Assembly (NCBI RefSeq): GCF_019050325.1
Contig: NZ_VOMB01000005.1
Span: 124,001 to 188,000, forward strand
Direction: 5' to 3'
Length of the DNA stretch: 64,000 nucleotides
From: [Mycobacterium] fortunisiensis
GTDB taxonomy: Bacteria > Actinomycetota > Actinomycetes > Mycobacteriales > Mycobacteriaceae
Part shown: positions 13,759 through 24,278 of the stretch, piece by piece
Layout: each line of letters begins with the position of its first letter
Numbering within the stretch: position 1 is the first letter of the stretch
Program-made: the position numbers and the translations under genes
Notes under the pieces: generated by a model
What the model was told of the DNA's origin: nothing
The model's database searches: none
What the model saw: only the letters and a program-made list of their open reading frames with translations

Positions 13759-16700
13759 GATGCTCCTTGCAGCCGTTCACACAACACGTCGGCCAGGCCA
13801 CGGACGGTGCCGACGGCCAAGTCGGACGGGGCGAGGCGGATTCCGGTCTCGGTCTCGATCCGGGTGCGCAGTTCCAGCGCCGCCAGCGAGTCGACGCCGT
13901 ACTCCGACAGCGGCCGATCCGGATCGACGCTGCGCCGCAGGATCAGCCCGATCTGCTCGGACACCAGCCGCCGCAGCCGGGAGGGCCAGTCGGTGCGGTC
14001 GAGTTCGTCGAGTTCGGCCCGCAGCCTGCTGGTACCCGAAAGGTTTTGGCCGTTGGAGCGGAAGGCTTCGGCGAACGGACTGCGCTGGGCGAACGCGGTC
14101 AGCCACGGGGTACCGATGATCGGCGCATACCCGGTGTAGGGGCGATCGTGACGGAGCAGTGCCTCGAACGCGTGGGCGCCGTCGTCGGGCGTGATGGCGA
14201 CACCGGTCCCTTCCGCGAAGGTCGTGGCCGCGCCGATCTGGCCCCACGCGCCCCAGGCGATCGCCCCGGCCGGCAGCCCCTGGGCCCGCCGCCACCGGGT
14301 GAAACCGTCCAGCCAGCTGTTGGCCGCGGCGTAAGCGCCCTGGCCCGGCGAGCCCACCAGTGCCGCCGCGGAGGAGAACGAGCAGAACCAGTCCAGCGAC
14401 TGCCCACCGGGAGCTTGCTCCACAGCCTGATGCAGGTTCCAGGCACCGTAAACCTTTGGCGCCCAGTCGCGCTCGATGAGCTCGGCGGTGACGTTGGGCA
14501 AGGTGGCATCTTCGACCACCGCGGCGGCATGCAGCACACCTCGCAGCGGCAGCCCGGTGGCGGTCGCGGTGGCCACCAGCTGTTGTGCAGTGCCCGGTTC
14601 GGCGATGTCGCCGCACTGCACCACGACGTCGGCACCGATCGACCGGATCAGCTCGATCGTCTCCGACGTCGCGGAGTCCGGTTGCGAGCGGGACGTCAGG
14701 ACGATACGCCCGCAGCCTGCGGTGGCGAGCTTCTCGGCGAGGAACAACCCCAGGCCACCCAGGCCTCCGGTGATGAGATAGGCGCCGTCGGGCCGGAACA
14801 TCCGGGCCTGCTCGGGTGGCACCACCACGGTGCTGTGTCCGGTGTCCGGTACGTCGAGCAGGAGCTTGCCGGTGTGCTGTGCCGAGCCCATCACCCGGAT
14901 CGCGGTGGCCGCGTCGGCCAGGGGATAGGTGGTGAACTGCGCCGGCGGCAGGTCACCGTTGGCCGCCATCCGGTACACGGTGCGCAACAGTTCCCCGACC
15001 CGTTGCGGGTGACTCAGCGACATCAGCGCCAGGTCCAGATAGTAGAAGGTGAGATTGCGGTGGAATGGCAAGAGACCCAGCCGGGTGTTGCCGTAGACGT
15101 CGCGTTTGCCGATCTCGACGAACCGCCCGCCGATGGCCAGCAGCTCGAACCCGGCCCGTTGCGCCGCACCGGTCAGGGAGTTGAGCACGATGTCAACGCC
15201 GTAGCCGTCGGTGTCGTTCCGGATCTGCTCGGCGAAGTCTGTGCTGCGGGAGTCGTACACGTGCTTGATCCCCATGTCGCGCAGCAACTGTCGGCGCGCT
15301 TCGCTGCCGGCGGTGGCGAAGATCTCGGCTCCGGCGGCTTTCGCGATGGCGATGGCCGCCTGCCCCACCCCGCCGGTGGCGGAGTGGATCAACACGCGGT
15401 CACCCGAGGTGATCCGGGCCTGCTCGTGCAGGCCGTACCAGGCGGTGGCGGTGGCCGTGGCGACCGCGACGGCCTGATGGTCGGACAGGCCGGGCGGAAG
15501 TGTGACGGCGAGGTTGGCGTCACACGTGACATAGGTTGCCCAGCAGCCGTTCCGGGACACACCGCCGACGCGGTCACCCACCCGGTGGTTGGTGACGTCG
15601 GGGCCGACGGCGGTGACCACCCCGGCGAAATCCATGCCCAGCTCCGGCAGTTGGCCGTCGAAGCTGGGAAACAGGCCCATTGCCACCAGCACGTCGGCGA
15701 AGTTTAGGCTCGACGTGCTGACCGCCACCTCGATCTGTCCCGGGCCGGGCGGAACCCGGTCGTAGCCGGTGAGTTCCAGCGTTTCCAGGTCGCCGGGTGT
15801 GCGGATCTGCAAGCGCATCCCGTCGGAACCGAAGTGGGCGACGGCCGCGCCCCGATCCTCGGGTCGCAGCGGGGCCGGGCACAACCGCGCCGTGTACCAC
15901 TCGCCGTTTCGCCAGGCCGTCTCGTCTTCGTCGGAGCCGCTGAGCAATTGGAGCGCCAACTGTTCGGCGTCACACGCGTCGTCGACATCGATCTGGGCGC
16001 TGTGCAGATGCGGGTACTCGGTGCCGATCACCCGGATGAGGCCGCGCAGCCCGGCCTGTTCCAGGTTGACGACATCACCCGGCAACACCGCCTGAGCGGC
16101 CCGGGTCACCACGAAGAGGTGCGGTAACCGGCCGGGTACCTGTAGCAGTTCACGGGTGAGGCGAACCAGGTGCTCGACATGCCGGCGGCCCCGCTCCGCG
16201 CACTCGTCCTCGGCGCCCGCGCCAGGTGGGCCGGTGAGGATCACCGCGCCGGCGAATCGACCGTCGCCCAGCTGTTCCTGGAGCGCAGCCGCCGCGACCG
16301 TGTGGTCGGCGGTTGGCGGCCAGTGCGTGGTGGTGCATTGCGCGCCCTGGGTTTTCAGGGCACCGGCGAGCGCGCCGGCCAACGGGTCCGGGGAGCCGTC
16401 ATCGATCAGCAGCCAGGTGCCGGTGTCGGCCGGGGTGGATTCGGGCAGTGAATGCTGCTGCCACTCGATGTTCAGCAGCCGTTCGCCCAGCACGCGGTCC
16501 TTGAGGGCTTTCTCGGATACTGCCGTCCCACACCGCAACCCCTGCACTCGCAGCAGCACGCCTCCGTCTTTGTCGAGCACATCGAGATCGGCCTCGACCC
16601 CGCCGGCATCGACACTCGTCACCCGCGTGTAGCAGTAGTGGGCGGCGCGGGCCGAACTGTAGGAGCGCAGCCGCTGCACACCCAGCGGCAGCCCCAGTGC

Positions 16701-19700
16701 CTCCGTGCCAAGGGCCTGGACCGCAGGGCTGGCGCCAACGGACTGGAAGCAGGCATCCAGGAGGGCGGGGTGCACGCCGTAAGCGGCTTGCTGCGAACGG
16801 ATTTGGGTGGGCAGGGCGACCTCGGCCAGCACAGTGCCAGAGTCTTCACCGGTGCGCACGGCGGCAAGGCCGCTGAACGCCGGACCGTACTGCACGCCAC
16901 GGGCGTCGAGTGCCAGGCGGGTCTCCGCGCCGTCCGCGGTGTGCGGATGCGACGCGAGCAGGCCCGCCACATCGTAGGCGGGGGGTGGTTGATCTGCGGC
17001 GCTCCGCAGAACCGCGCTGGCTTGACGAACCGGTTGGCCGGACTGCTGGGATTCCACCGCGAAGTCGACGACACCGGGTGAGACCAGCGACGTCGAGGCG
17101 CCGACCGCGGTCTGTGCGTCGAGCAGCAGCGCCTGCTCGAAGCGGATGTCGTCGACCTCGGAATCCTCGCCCAGCGCAACTCCGGCCGCCGCCAGCGCCA
17201 TCTCGCAGTACGCCGCCCCGGGAAGCACGGCCACGTCCCGGATCCGGTGCTCGGCGAGCCAGGGCTGGGCGTCGGTGCCGACCTCGGCCTGCCACACGTG
17301 CCGTTCGGGTTCCTCCTGCAGCCGCACGTGCGCGCCCAGCAGCGGATGTACCGACACGGTGTGGCCGTTGCGGCTTGTCACGTCGCGATCGTTGCCGTCC
17401 AACCACATTCGCCGGCGGGTCCAGGTGGGCAGGGGCGCGTCCACCAGTTCCCCGCTGGGGTACAGGGCCGAGAAATCGATCGCGGCGCCCGCGCTGTGCA
17501 GATCTGCGGCGAAATCGGCCAGCCCGTGCGGCAACTGCTGCTCGCGGCGCATGCCGGCCAGGGTGGCCAGCGGCACATCCAGACTGTCGGCGGTCTGCTC
17601 GATCGCGTGCGTGAGCAGCGGGTGTGGCGCCAACTCGGCGAAGACGCGGAACCCGTCCTCCAGAGCGGCCCGCACCGCCGCACCGAACCGCACGGTGTTG
17701 CGCAGGTTCTGCACCCAATATTTGTTGGTGCACCACGGCTCTTCGCGCGGGTCGAACCCGGTCGCCGTGTAGAAGGGAATCTCGGGGGTCCGCGGGTTGA
17801 CTTCTGCGAGAACGTCGGTCAACTCGGCAAGGATCGGATCGACCTGCGGCGAGTGCGAAGCCACGTCGACGGCGACCTGGCGCGCCATCACCTCGCGTTG
17901 CTCCCAGGCCGCGACCAGCTCGCGCACCGTCTCGGTGGCACCGCCGATCACCGTCGACTGCGGCGAGGCCACCACTGCGACCACGACATCCTTGATGCGG
18001 CGCATCGTCAGCTCCGAAAGTACCTGCTTGGCAGGCAATTCCACCGAGGCCATGGAGCCGGACCCGGCGATGGTGGCCATCAGCCGTGAGCGACGGCAGA
18101 TCACCCGCACACCGTCTTCCAGGGACAGCGCCCCGGAAACCACGGCGGCGGCGGTCTCGCCCATCGAGTGCCCAATGACCGCGCCGGGACGCGCCCCGCG
18201 GGCCGTCATCGCGGCGGCCAGGGCGACTTGCATGGTGAACAGCGACGGCTGCACGCGGTCTATCCCGGTCACCACGTCGGGCGCCGTGATCGCCTCGCTC
18301 ACCGAGAACCCGGATTCGGCGGCGATGAGTGGTTCGATCTGGGCCACCGTCGCGGCAAATACCGGCTCATTGGCCAACAGCTCGGCGCCCATCTGCGCCC
18401 ACTGCGACCCCTGCCCGGAGAACACCCACACCGGTCCGCGGTCGTCCTGGCCGACGGCCGACCGGTAGGGAGTGTCGTCGTCGGCGACCGCCCGCAGCGC
18501 CCGGCTCAGTTCCTGACGGTCGGCGGCAGTGACGGCGGTGCGCACCGGGCGGTGCGCGCGTCGACGCGCCAGCGTGTAGGCGAGGTCCGGCAACGACACG
18601 TCCTCGTGCGTCTGCACCCAGTCGGCCAGCCGACCCGCGGTGCGGCGGAGCTCGTGGGCCGAGGTCGACGACAGCGGGAACACCAGCGGTGTTCCGGCTT
18701 CTGCTGTTGGGCGGTGCCCGTTGGTGACCGCCTTGTCTGCGGGTTCGGGAGCCTGCTCCAGGATGGCGTGCACATTGGTTCCCGAGACGCCGTAGGACGA
18801 CACCGCTGCTCGGCGCGGTTGCCCCCCGTCGGCGCTGCCGGGCCACGCGGTGGTCTCCTGCGGCACGAACAGGTTGGTGCTGATCCGGGCCATGTCCTCC
18901 GGCAGGCGGTCGAAGTGCAGATTCTGCGGGATCGCGCCGTGCTGCAGCGCCAGGATCGCCTTGATCAACCCGACCGCGCCCGAGGCCGATTGGGTATGGC
19001 CGACATTGGATTTCACCGACGCCAGCGCACAGGGACCTTCGATTCCGTAGACCTCACTGAGGCTGGCGTACTCGATGGGGTCACCGACCGGGGTGCCGGG
19101 ACCGTGCGCCTCGACCATGCCGACGCTGCCGGCCTCCACGCCCGCTGCCTGCAGGGCCGCCCGGTACACCGCGGTCTGCGCGGTGACCGATGGCGTCGAG
19201 ATGTTCACGGTGTGGCCGTCCTGGTTGGCGGCCGTGCCACGCACGACGGCCAGGATGCGGTCGCCGTCGCGCAGCGCATCGGGCAGACGCTTGAGCAGCA
19301 CCACCGCGCAGGCCTCACCGCTGACATAGCCGTCGGCCGCGGCGTCGAACGAGTGGCAGCGGCCGGTGGGGGACAGGTGGCCGGCCGCCGTGCCCGCGAC
19401 GTACTTGCGCGGATCCAACATGACGTAGGCGCCGCCGGCAAGGGCGAGATCGCTCTCGCCGTCGTTGAGGCTGCGGCAGGCCGTGTGCACGGCGAACAGG
19501 CCCGAGGAGCATGCGGTGTCGAGCGCGAGCGCGGGACCGTGGAGTCCGAGGGTGTAGGCGATGCGCCCGGCGGCCATGGCCAGGGTGTTGCCCTGGAAGC
19601 CGTACGGCCCTTCCATGGCTTCGGAGCCGGCGCTGATCAGTTGGTAGTCGAGATGCGTCAGGCCCACGAACACGCCGGTCGAGGTATCCCGCACCCGCTC

Positions 19701-20057
19701 CGGGGTGAGGCCGGCATGCTCCATCGCTTCCCACGAGGTTTCCAGCAGCAGGCGATGCTGGGGATCGAGCGCGGTGGCCTCGCGCTCGTTCAGCCCGAAG
19801 AACTCGGCATCGCAACCGGCGACGTCGTCGAGGAACGCGCCCCATTTCGAGGCCGTCCGGCCCGGCACACCCGGCTCCGGGTCGTAGTACTCGTCGGAGT
19901 CCCAGCGGTCGGGCGGGACTTCGGTGACCAGATCGTCGCCCCGCAGCAATGCTTCCCACAGTTGCTCCGGAGACTCGATGCCCCCGGGCATCCGACAGGC
20001 CATGCCGATGACAGCAACGGCAGTGGTGGGCTCGTCGCGCTCACCGAATGAAACCAT
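13755..20057 (-). CDS. Type I polyketide synthase, mycocerosic acid synthase (MAS)-like, KS-AT-DH-ER-KR-ACP (2100 aa)
   Basis: This is an iterative, fully reducing PKS of the mycobacterial MAS/Pks2/Pks5 kind; length and domain order match the family (~2100 aa). Visible sites: KS 10-435 with DTACSSG (Cys near 183) and [10 protein letters not shown] with GHSMGE (near 631) and VASHS near 734, the variant found in methylmalonyl-using MAS enzymes; DH with [15 protein letters not shown] near 935; ER near 1453-1730 with [13 protein letters not shown] with ITGGLGGLG near 1757; ACP with GVDSLAAL near 2055. No C-methyltransferase domain is present, so branches would come from methylmalonyl units. The ATG at 20057 was preferred over one 17 codons upstream because GGGAGGAGG precedes it. 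It is followed by the overlapping methyltransferase gene and is divergent from a FAAL gene, its probable partner for starter loading. The likely product is a saturated, methyl-branched acyl chain. Confidence 0.93.
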   Translation of the reverse strand: MVSFGERDEPTTAVAVIGMACRMPGGIESPEQLWEALLRGDDLVTEVPPDRWDSDEYYDPEPGVPGRTASKWGAFLDDVAGCDAEFFGLNEREATALDPQHRLLLETSWEAMEHAGLTPERVRDTSTGVFVGLTHLDYQLISAGSEAMEGPYGFQGNTLAMAAGRIAYTLGLHGPALALDTACSSGLFAVHTACRSLNDGESDLALAGGAYVMLDPRKYVAGTAAGHLSPTGRCHSFDAAADGYVSGEACAVVLLKRLPDALRDGDRILAVVRGTAANQDGHTVNISTPSVTAQTAVYRAALQAAGVEAGSVGMVEAHGPGTPVGDPIEYASLSEVYGIEGPCALASVKSNVGHTQSASGAVGLIKAILALQHGAIPQNLHFDRLPEDMARISTNLFVPQETTAWPGSADGGQPRRAAVSSYGVSGTNVHAILEQAPEPADKAVTNGHRPTAEAGTPLVFPLSSTSAHELRRTAGRLADWVQTHEDVSLPDLAYTLARRRAHRPVRTAVTAADRQELSRALRAVADDDTPYRSAVGQDDRGPVWVFSGQGSQWAQMGAELLANEPVFAATVAQIEPLIAAESGFSVSEAITAPDVVTGIDRVQPSLFTMQVALAAAMTARGARPGAVIGHSMGETAAAVVSGALSLEDGVRVICRRSRLMATIAGSGSMASVELPAKQVLSELTMRRIKDVVVAVVASPQSTVIGGATETVRELVAAWEQREVMARQVAVDVASHSPQVDPILAELTDVLAEVNPRTPEIPFYTATGFDPREEPWCTNKYWVQNLRNTVRFGAAVRAALEDGFRVFAELAPHPLLTHAIEQTADSLDVPLATLAGMRREQQLPHGLADFAADLHSAGAAIDFSALYPSGELVDAPLPTWTRRRMWLDGNDRDVTSRNGHTVSVHPLLGAHVRLQEEPERHVWQAEVGTDAQPWLAEHRIRDVAVLPGAAYCEMALAAAGVALGEDSEVDDIRFEQALLLDAQTAVGASTSLVSPGVVDFAVESQQSGQPVRQASAVLRSAADQPPPAYDVAGLLASHPHTADGAETRLALDARGVQYGPAFSGLAAVRTGEDSGTVLAEVALPTQIRSQQAAYGVHPALLDACFQSVGASPAVQALGTEALGLPLGVQRLRSYSSARAAHYCYTRVTSVDAGGVEADLDVLDKDGGVLLRVQGLRCGTAVSEKALKDRVLGERLLNIEWQQHSLPESTPADTGTWLLIDDGSPDPLAGALAGALKTQGAQCTTTHWPPTADHTVAAAALQEQLGDGRFAGAVILTGPPGAGAEDECAERGRRHVEHLVRLTRELLQVPGRLPHLFVVTRAAQAVLPGDVVNLEQAGLRGLIRVIGTEYPHLHSAQIDVDDACDAEQLALQLLSGSDEDETAWRNGEWYTARLCPAPLRPEDRGAAVAHFGSDGMRLQIRTPGDLETLELTGYDRVPPGPGQIEVAVSTSSLNFADVLVAMGLFPSFDGQLPELGMDFAGVVTAVGPDVTNHRVGDRVGGVSRNGCWATYVTCDANLAVTLPPGLSDHQAVAVATATATAWYGLHEQARITSGDRVLIHSATGGVGQAAIAIAKAAGAEIFATAGSEARRQLLRDMGIKHVYDSRSTDFAEQIRNDTDGYGVDIVLNSLTGAAQRAGFELLAIGGRFVEIGKRDVYGNTRLGLLPFHRNLTFYYLDLALMSLSHPQRVGELLRTVYRMAANGDLPPAQFTTYPLADAATAIRVMGSAQHTGKLLLDVPDTGHSTVVVPPEQARMFRPDGAYLITGGLGGLGLFLAEKLATAGCGRIVLTSRSQPDSATSETIELIRSIGADVVVQCGDIAEPGTAQQLVATATATGLPLRGVLHAAAVVEDATLPNVTAELIERDWAPKVYGAWNLHQAVEQAPGGQSLDWFCSFSSAAALVGSPGQGAYAAANSWLDGFTRWRRAQGLPAGAIAWGAWGQIGAATTFAEGTGVAITPDDGAHAFEALLRHDRPYTGYAPIIGTPWLTAFAQRSPFAEAFRSNGQNLSGTSRLRAELDELDRTDWPSRLRRLVSEQIGLILRRSVDPDRPLSEYGVDSLAALELRTRIETETGIRLAPSDLAVGTVRGLADVLCERLQGAS

Positions 20058-20061
20058 GTGG

Positions 20062-20070
20062 CCTCCTCCC
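20062..20070 (-). promoter_or_regulatory. Shine-Dalgarno sequence deciding the PKS start
   Basis: GGGAGGAGG on the minus strand ends 4 bases before the ATG at 20057. An in-frame ATG 51 bases further upstream has no comparable site, and the KS homology begins soon after the later ATG. Confidence 0.75.
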
Positions 20071-20263
20071 AGCAACGACGACGTAGCGTTGCCCGCTGCT
20101 CGATTCATGTACTGGTTCCCCCGACCCAGGGCAAGACATTAATTGACGCAGACGTAGGTATGCCGGGTCAAGTACTTCGCCGGGGTCGGCCACTCGAACC
20201 TGTTCGCCACCCAAGTTTTATTTTCGCCCGTGTAAATGCCGTTGCTGTTGTAACTTCCATCGC
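20071..20263. promoter_or_regulatory. Divergent promoter region between PKS and FAAL genes
   Basis: This gap of about 200 bases is the only room for promoters of the divergent pks and fadD-type genes. It is more AT-rich than its surroundings towards 20215-20255. It contains an inverted repeat CGAAC-CT-GTTCG at 20195-20206 that could be an operator. I could not fix -10/-35 boxes with confidence. Confidence 0.4.
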
Positions 20264-22033
20264 GTGACACAGATGGTCGACACATCCCTTCCGGCGCTGC
20301 TGCGCGAGCGCGCCAGCCTGCAACCGGATGACGCGGCGTACACCTACATCGATTACGAGCAGGACTGGGCCGGCGTGCCCATCAGCCTGACGTGGCCACA
20401 GGTGTACCGGCGAACGCTGAATGTCGCCCGCGAGCTCAGGCTCTGTGCCGCACCCGGCGACCGCGCACTGATCGTGGCGCCGCAGGGGCTGGAGTACATC
20501 GTGGCTTTCCTGGGCGCGCTCGAAGCCGGACTCATCCCGGTGCCGCTCTCGGTGCCCTTCGGTGGCGTCACCGACGAGCGTGTCGACTCGGTGCTGCGCG
20601 ACGCGTTGCCCGCCGCAATCCTCACCTGCACCTCCGTCGTCGACGGCGTTGTCCGTTCTGTCGCAGCGCAACCCGAGTTGCCCGCGCCGGCCATCATCGA
20701 GGTCGACGCGATGGATCTGGACGCGCCGGTGCGGTCCGGCGGCGCAGAGTTCGGACAAGCCGACGACTACCAGAGCACCGCATATCTGCAGTACACCTCG
20801 GGGTCGACCCGCTCGCCGGCCGGCGTGATGATCTCCTACAAGAACCTGTTGACCAACCTCGAACAGATCACCACAGACTTTCTGATCGACCACGGCGGCA
20901 TCGCCCCGCCGGACATGACCATCGTGTCGTGGTTGCCCTTCTTCCACGACCTGGGCCTGATCATGGGGGTCTGCACCCCGGTCATCGGCGGATTCCACAC
21001 GGTCTTCACCACCCCGGTGTCGTTCCTGCAGCGGCCGGCGCGCTGGATGCAGCTGATGGGCAGCCATCCGCACGTGTTCACGTCGGCACCGAACTTCGCC
21101 TTCGAGTTGGCGGCGCGCAAAACCACCGACGACGACATGGCCGGGCTCGACCTGGGTGGTGTGCTGACCATCCTCAGCGGCGCCGAGCGCGTACAACCCA
21201 GCACGGTGCAGCGCTTCAACGACCGGTTCGCCCGCTTCAACCTGCCCCCCGCGGCGATCCAACCGTCCTACGGGCTCGCGGAAGCCACGTTGTACGTGGC
21301 CACCCGCAGGCCGGGCCGGGCTCCCGACGTCGTCAACTTCGATTCCGAGGCACTGGCGGACGGCCGCGCGGTGCGCACCGCGGGTGCCGACGGTGCCCCC
21401 CTGATCAGTTACGGATCACCGATCTCCGAGGTCTCGCCGCTGGTGCGGATCGTCGACCCGGAGACGCGCATCGAGTGCCCGGCGGGAACCACCGGCGAAG
21501 TCTGGACCGCCGGCGACAACGTCAGCGCGGGCTACTGGCAGAAACCGGAGGAGAGCGAGCGCGTCTTCCGCGCCACCATCGTGGAGCCCACGGCCGGTAC
21601 TCCCGCAGGCCCCTGGCTGCGGACGGGGGACCTGGGCTTCATATCCGACGGCGAATTGTTCATCGTCGGTCGTATCAAGGATCTGCTGATCGTCTACGGG
21701 CGCAACCACGCCCCCGACGACATCGAGGCGACGATCCAGGAGATCACCGGCGGCAGGTCGGCGGCAATCGCCGTTCCCGACGACGGCACCGAACAACTCG
21801 TCGTGGTCATGGAAGTCAAGAAGCGCGGCGACTCCGATCAGGAAGTGAAGGCCAAACTCGACGTCGTCAAACGAGAAGTCACCTCGGCGATCTCAAACTC
21901 GCACGGCCTCGCGGTCTCGGATCTGGTGCTCGTCCCGCCCGGCTCGATTCCGATCACCACCAGCGGCAAGGTCAGGCGATCGAGTTGCGTCGAGGAGTAC
22001 CAACGGAACAGGTTCGCCCGCCTGGACGCCTGA
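20264..22033 (+). CDS. Long-chain fatty acyl-AMP ligase (FAAL), FadD23/FadD28-like (589 aa)
   Basis: Enzymes of this group activate a fatty acid as acyl-AMP and pass it to a PKS instead of to CoA. The whole sequence resembles the mycobacterial FadD23/26/28 group: [14 protein letters not shown] (ATP-binding P-loop, near residue 175), [38 protein letters not shown], the hinge [20 protein letters not shown] and a C-terminal ITTSGKVRR with the adenylation lysine. Length (589) is typical of FAALs. The GTG at 20264 opens the reading frame; a second in-frame ATG lies three codons on. It is divergent from the MAS-type PKS, the usual genetic pairing for starter-unit loading in mycobacterial lipids. 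The FAAL rather than FACL assignment rests on overall resemblance; the insertion that separates the two should be confirmed by alignment. Confidence 0.93.
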   Translation: MTQMVDTSLPALLRERASLQPDDAAYTYIDYEQDWAGVPISLTWPQVYRRTLNVARELRLCAAPGDRALIVAPQGLEYIVAFLGALEAGLIPVPLSVPFGGVTDERVDSVLRDALPAAILTCTSVVDGVVRSVAAQPELPAPAIIEVDAMDLDAPVRSGGAEFGQADDYQSTAYLQYTSGSTRSPAGVMISYKNLLTNLEQITTDFLIDHGGIAPPDMTIVSWLPFFHDLGLIMGVCTPVIGGFHTVFTTPVSFLQRPARWMQLMGSHPHVFTSAPNFAFELAARKTTDDDMAGLDLGGVLTILSGAERVQPSTVQRFNDRFARFNLPPAAIQPSYGLAEATLYVATRRPGRAPDVVNFDSEALADGRAVRTAGADGAPLISYGSPISEVSPLVRIVDPETRIECPAGTTGEVWTAGDNVSAGYWQKPEESERVFRATIVEPTAGTPAGPWLRTGDLGFISDGELFIVGRIKDLLIVYGRNHAPDDIEATIQEITGGRSAAIAVPDDGTEQLVVVMEVKKRGDSDQEVKAKLDVVKREVTSAISNSHGLAVSDLVLVPPGSIPITTSGKVRRSSCVEEYQRNRFARLDA

Positions 22034-22043
22034 CCGCTCGAAC

Positions 22044-22080
22044 ATGTGGGCCCCGCACCATAGCGGTGCGAGGCCCACAT
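22044..22080. terminator. Strong hairpin terminator between convergent FAAL and PGRS genes
   Basis: Two 15-base arms (22044-22058 and 22066-22080) pair with a single mismatch around a 7-base loop, 10 bases after the FAAL stop. There is no U-tract. It lies between converging genes, so it may act in both directions. Confidence 0.7.
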
Positions 22081-22117
22081 ATCTTGGTAAGCAACCGATT
22101 ACGAGCCGTCCGTCGGA

Positions 22118-24037
22118 CTAACCCGAGCAGAACCCCAGCAAGCAGTCGATGGCGACAGACAGATCGGGGATCGGCAGTCCGATACCGGGCAGGCCGGGTA
22201 GGCCCCGGACACCCAGCCAGCCGACACCGCCCAATCCGCCGGAACCACCCGAGGCCTGACCCAGTTTGACCGCGAACCCGCTGCCGCCGGTACCGCCGAG
22301 ACCACCGGCCGCCAACGTGCCCGAGGCCGCGCCGCCGGTTCCGCCGTTCCCGCCGATGGCCGCTCCGTCGATGCTGTAGGTGGGGCTCAAGAAGTTGTAG
22401 GCCGCCCCGCCCGAGCCGGCGGCGCCGCCGATCGTGACGCCCTGTCCACCATTTCCGCCGTTGCCGCCGATCGCGTACGACGGAGTGCTGTCGACGCCGG
22501 TGAACTGGGTCATCACCGTCAAGAGATAGTCGGTCACCGACAGCCCCAAAACGATTGCGGTACCCCCCGCCCCGCCGAGCCCGCCGATGGCGCTCGTCGC
22601 GGTGCCGCCGGTCCCGCCATTCCCACCTTTGACGCTGCCGGCGTGGTACTTCCCATCGAAGTATCCGAATCCGAGGCTGAGCACCGACCCGCCGGCCCCG
22701 CCCACGCCGCCACTGACGCCGCTGCCGCCGTTCCCGCCATTGCCGCCGTTGCCGCTCATCAGCCCACCAGAGCCACCCGCCCCGCCGGCGCCGCCGATCA
22801 GCCCGCCGTCCCCGCCGTTGCCACCATTGCCGCCATTGCCGAACAACAGGGCGGATCCGCCGTTTCCGCCGCTCTGGCCATCCGCGCCGTTGCCACCGTT
22901 CCCGCCGTTGCCGACCAGACCGGCGGCTCCCCCATTGCCGCCGGCCAGGCCAGAGCCGGCCGGCGCCGAGTAGCCGTCACCGCCGTTGCCGAAGAACCAG
23001 CCGCCTTCCTTGCCATCCGGGCTTTCCGCCGTCCCGTCGGCGCCGTTACCGACCAGCGCACGGCCCTCCCACTGATTGGTGACGATCGCAGTGAGGACGT
23101 CCTGAACGCTGATGTCTTTCGGGTCGACGAAGATATTGAGCAGCGTGCTGCCCGCCGTGCTGGTCACCGAGTAGAGGAGGTCGCGAATCATCTGCTCTAC
23201 CGGGTTGGCCGCGGCGGCAGCGGCGGCAGTGACCCCGGACGTGGTGGAGTCGGTGGTGAGCGTGTTGTCGGCCGCCGCCGCGGTGGCGGTGATTCTGGGC
23301 CTGGTGACTCCGGATGTGGTGGTGCCGGTCGCGGTTTCGGGTGCGGTGGCGTCTGTGGTGGCGTCTGTGGCGTCGGCGGGTGGTGTGTCTGTGCTTTCGG
23401 TGGACGTCGTGGCTGCGGGCGCCAGGGTTTTCGGCGCGACGGCGGACGCCGTCGACGGTCGCGTCGGCGTCGAAACCGAATTCGTGGACCCGGAACCCAC
23501 GCCGCCGTCGGTGCGGTCGGAATCAGTTGTCGCCGTGTCGGGTTCGGGTTCGGTTCTGGTCTCGGGTCCGGCACTCGGGGCCGTCGGGGTGGTGTCGTCC
23601 GAGGGCTGAGCGTTGGCGTGCGACGGCTTGGCCGTCGATGACGTGGAGCCATGGATGGTTCGGTGCGTGCCGCCGTGGAAGGCTTTCTTCAGCTTGTCAA
23701 CCGCAGCTTCTTCGGGGTCGTCGGTGGTTCCCGATCGTTTACCGGTGCCGGCGGTGTTCCTGCCGGGCGCCGCGGATTTGGTGGCTTTCTTGCGTGCCGA
23801 CGTGGAGTTGTTCTTGGTTCCCTTGCTCGACTCACTGCTCTTGGCCGAACCATCAGATCCGCCAGAGGTGTCCGCGTAGGCGATGGCTGGCGCGCCGGCG
23901 AGCGAAGCGCACACACCGAGGGTGACGGCGCCCGATACCAGCCACGTCGAGGCCTTGGCGTTTCTTGCGGCGGCAGCGTGCCGGGCCTGGTAGCGCCGCC
24001 TCTTCGCCTTGGCATTCGCACGGTGCTTGGCTGTCAT
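22118..24037 (-). CDS. Exported PGRS-repeat protein without a PE domain (639 aa)
   Basis: The N-terminus has a long basic stretch ([11 protein letters not shown]) followed by a hydrophobic segment ending in AYA near residue 57, a long Sec-type signal peptide. Residues ~60-290 are Ser/Thr/Pro/Ala-rich low complexity. From about 325, [18 protein letters not shown] leads into GGNGG-type glycine repeats interrupted by short unique pieces, ending [13 protein letters not shown]. The entry motif resembles the GRPLI motif that precedes PGRS domains in PE_PGRS proteins, yet no PE domain is present. The ATG at 24037 was chosen because GGAAG sits 7 bases upstream; two earlier in-frame starts lack this. 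A surface or cell-wall location is likely; no function can be assigned. The N-terminal plan is shared with the giant repeat protein at 26-34 kb. Confidence 0.85.
   Translation of the reverse strand: MTAKHRANAKAKRRRYQARHAAAARNAKASTWLVSGAVTLGVCASLAGAPAIAYADTSGGSDGSAKSSESSKGTKNNSTSARKKATKSAAPGRNTAGTGKRSGTTDDPEEAAVDKLKKAFHGGTHRTIHGSTSSTAKPSHANAQPSDDTTPTAPSAGPETRTEPEPDTATTDSDRTDGGVGSGSTNSVSTPTRPSTASAVAPKTLAPAATTSTESTDTPPADATDATTDATAPETATGTTTSGVTRPRITATAAAADNTLTTDSTTSGVTAAAAAAANPVEQMIRDLLYSVTSTAGSTLLNIFVDPKDISVQDVLTAIVTNQWEGRALVGNGADGTAESPDGKEGGWFFGNGGDGYSAPAGSGLAGGNGGAAGLVGNGGNGGNGADGQSGGNGGSALLFGNGGNGGNGGDGGLIGGAGGAGGSGGLMSGNGGNGGNGGSGVSGGVGGAGGSVLSLGFGYFDGKYHAGSVKGGNGGTGGTATSAIGGLGGAGGTAIVLGLSVTDYLLTVMTQFTGVDSTPSYAIGGNGGNGGQGVTIGGAAGSGGAAYNFLSPTYSIDGAAIGGNGGTGGAASGTLAAGGLGGTGGSGFAVKLGQASGGSGGLGGVGWLGVRGLPGLPGIGLPIPDLSVAIDCLLGFCSG
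22150..23065 (-). repeat. PGRS glycine-rich repeat tract
   Basis: Codes for about 300 residues of GGNGG/GGAGG repeats. On the plus strand it reads as runs of ccgccgttgccgcc-like triplets. It begins at the [11 protein letters not shown] motif (near 23065). Confidence 0.85.
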
Positions 24038-24259
24038 ACTCCAACTTCCGGTCATATGAACGACGCGCAACTTGAGTCATAGCAAATTGACGACCTGGTA
24101 GAAATGGACAATACAGGGTCTGGGCCGGTTCAGGTCAAGTAGGGATGTTTACGAGCATTCTGGCGTGAGACCACACTGACCTGCGCTTTTCGCGTGCGGA
24201 ATGGGCTGCAGATTCAAATTATTCTGCCCGGCGGTCTGGGCGCCGCGACTTGTCGGTGG

Positions 24260-24275
24260 TCGAATATATGTTCGA
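24260..24275 (+). promoter_or_regulatory. SOS box (LexA site) at the DUF222/HNH gene
   Basis: TCGAATATATGTTCGA differs from the mycobacterial LexA consensus TCGAAC-N4-GTTCGA at one base (T for C at position 6). It ends three bases before the ATG at 24279, so bound LexA would cover the start region. Members of the 13E12 family in M. tuberculosis are known to carry such boxes, which supports DNA-damage control here. Confidence 0.75.
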
Positions 24276-24278
24276 TAT

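Noticed and set aside
18168..20051. Long plus-strand frame opposite the PKS
   Set aside because: It is the antisense shadow of the KS-AT coding sequence; the product is Arg/Gly/His-rich with no recognisable domain.
20195..20206. CGAAC-CT-GTTCG as a second SOS box
   Set aside because: The half-sites resemble the LexA consensus but the spacer is 2 bases instead of 4, so LexA is unlikely to bind. Kept only as a possible other operator.
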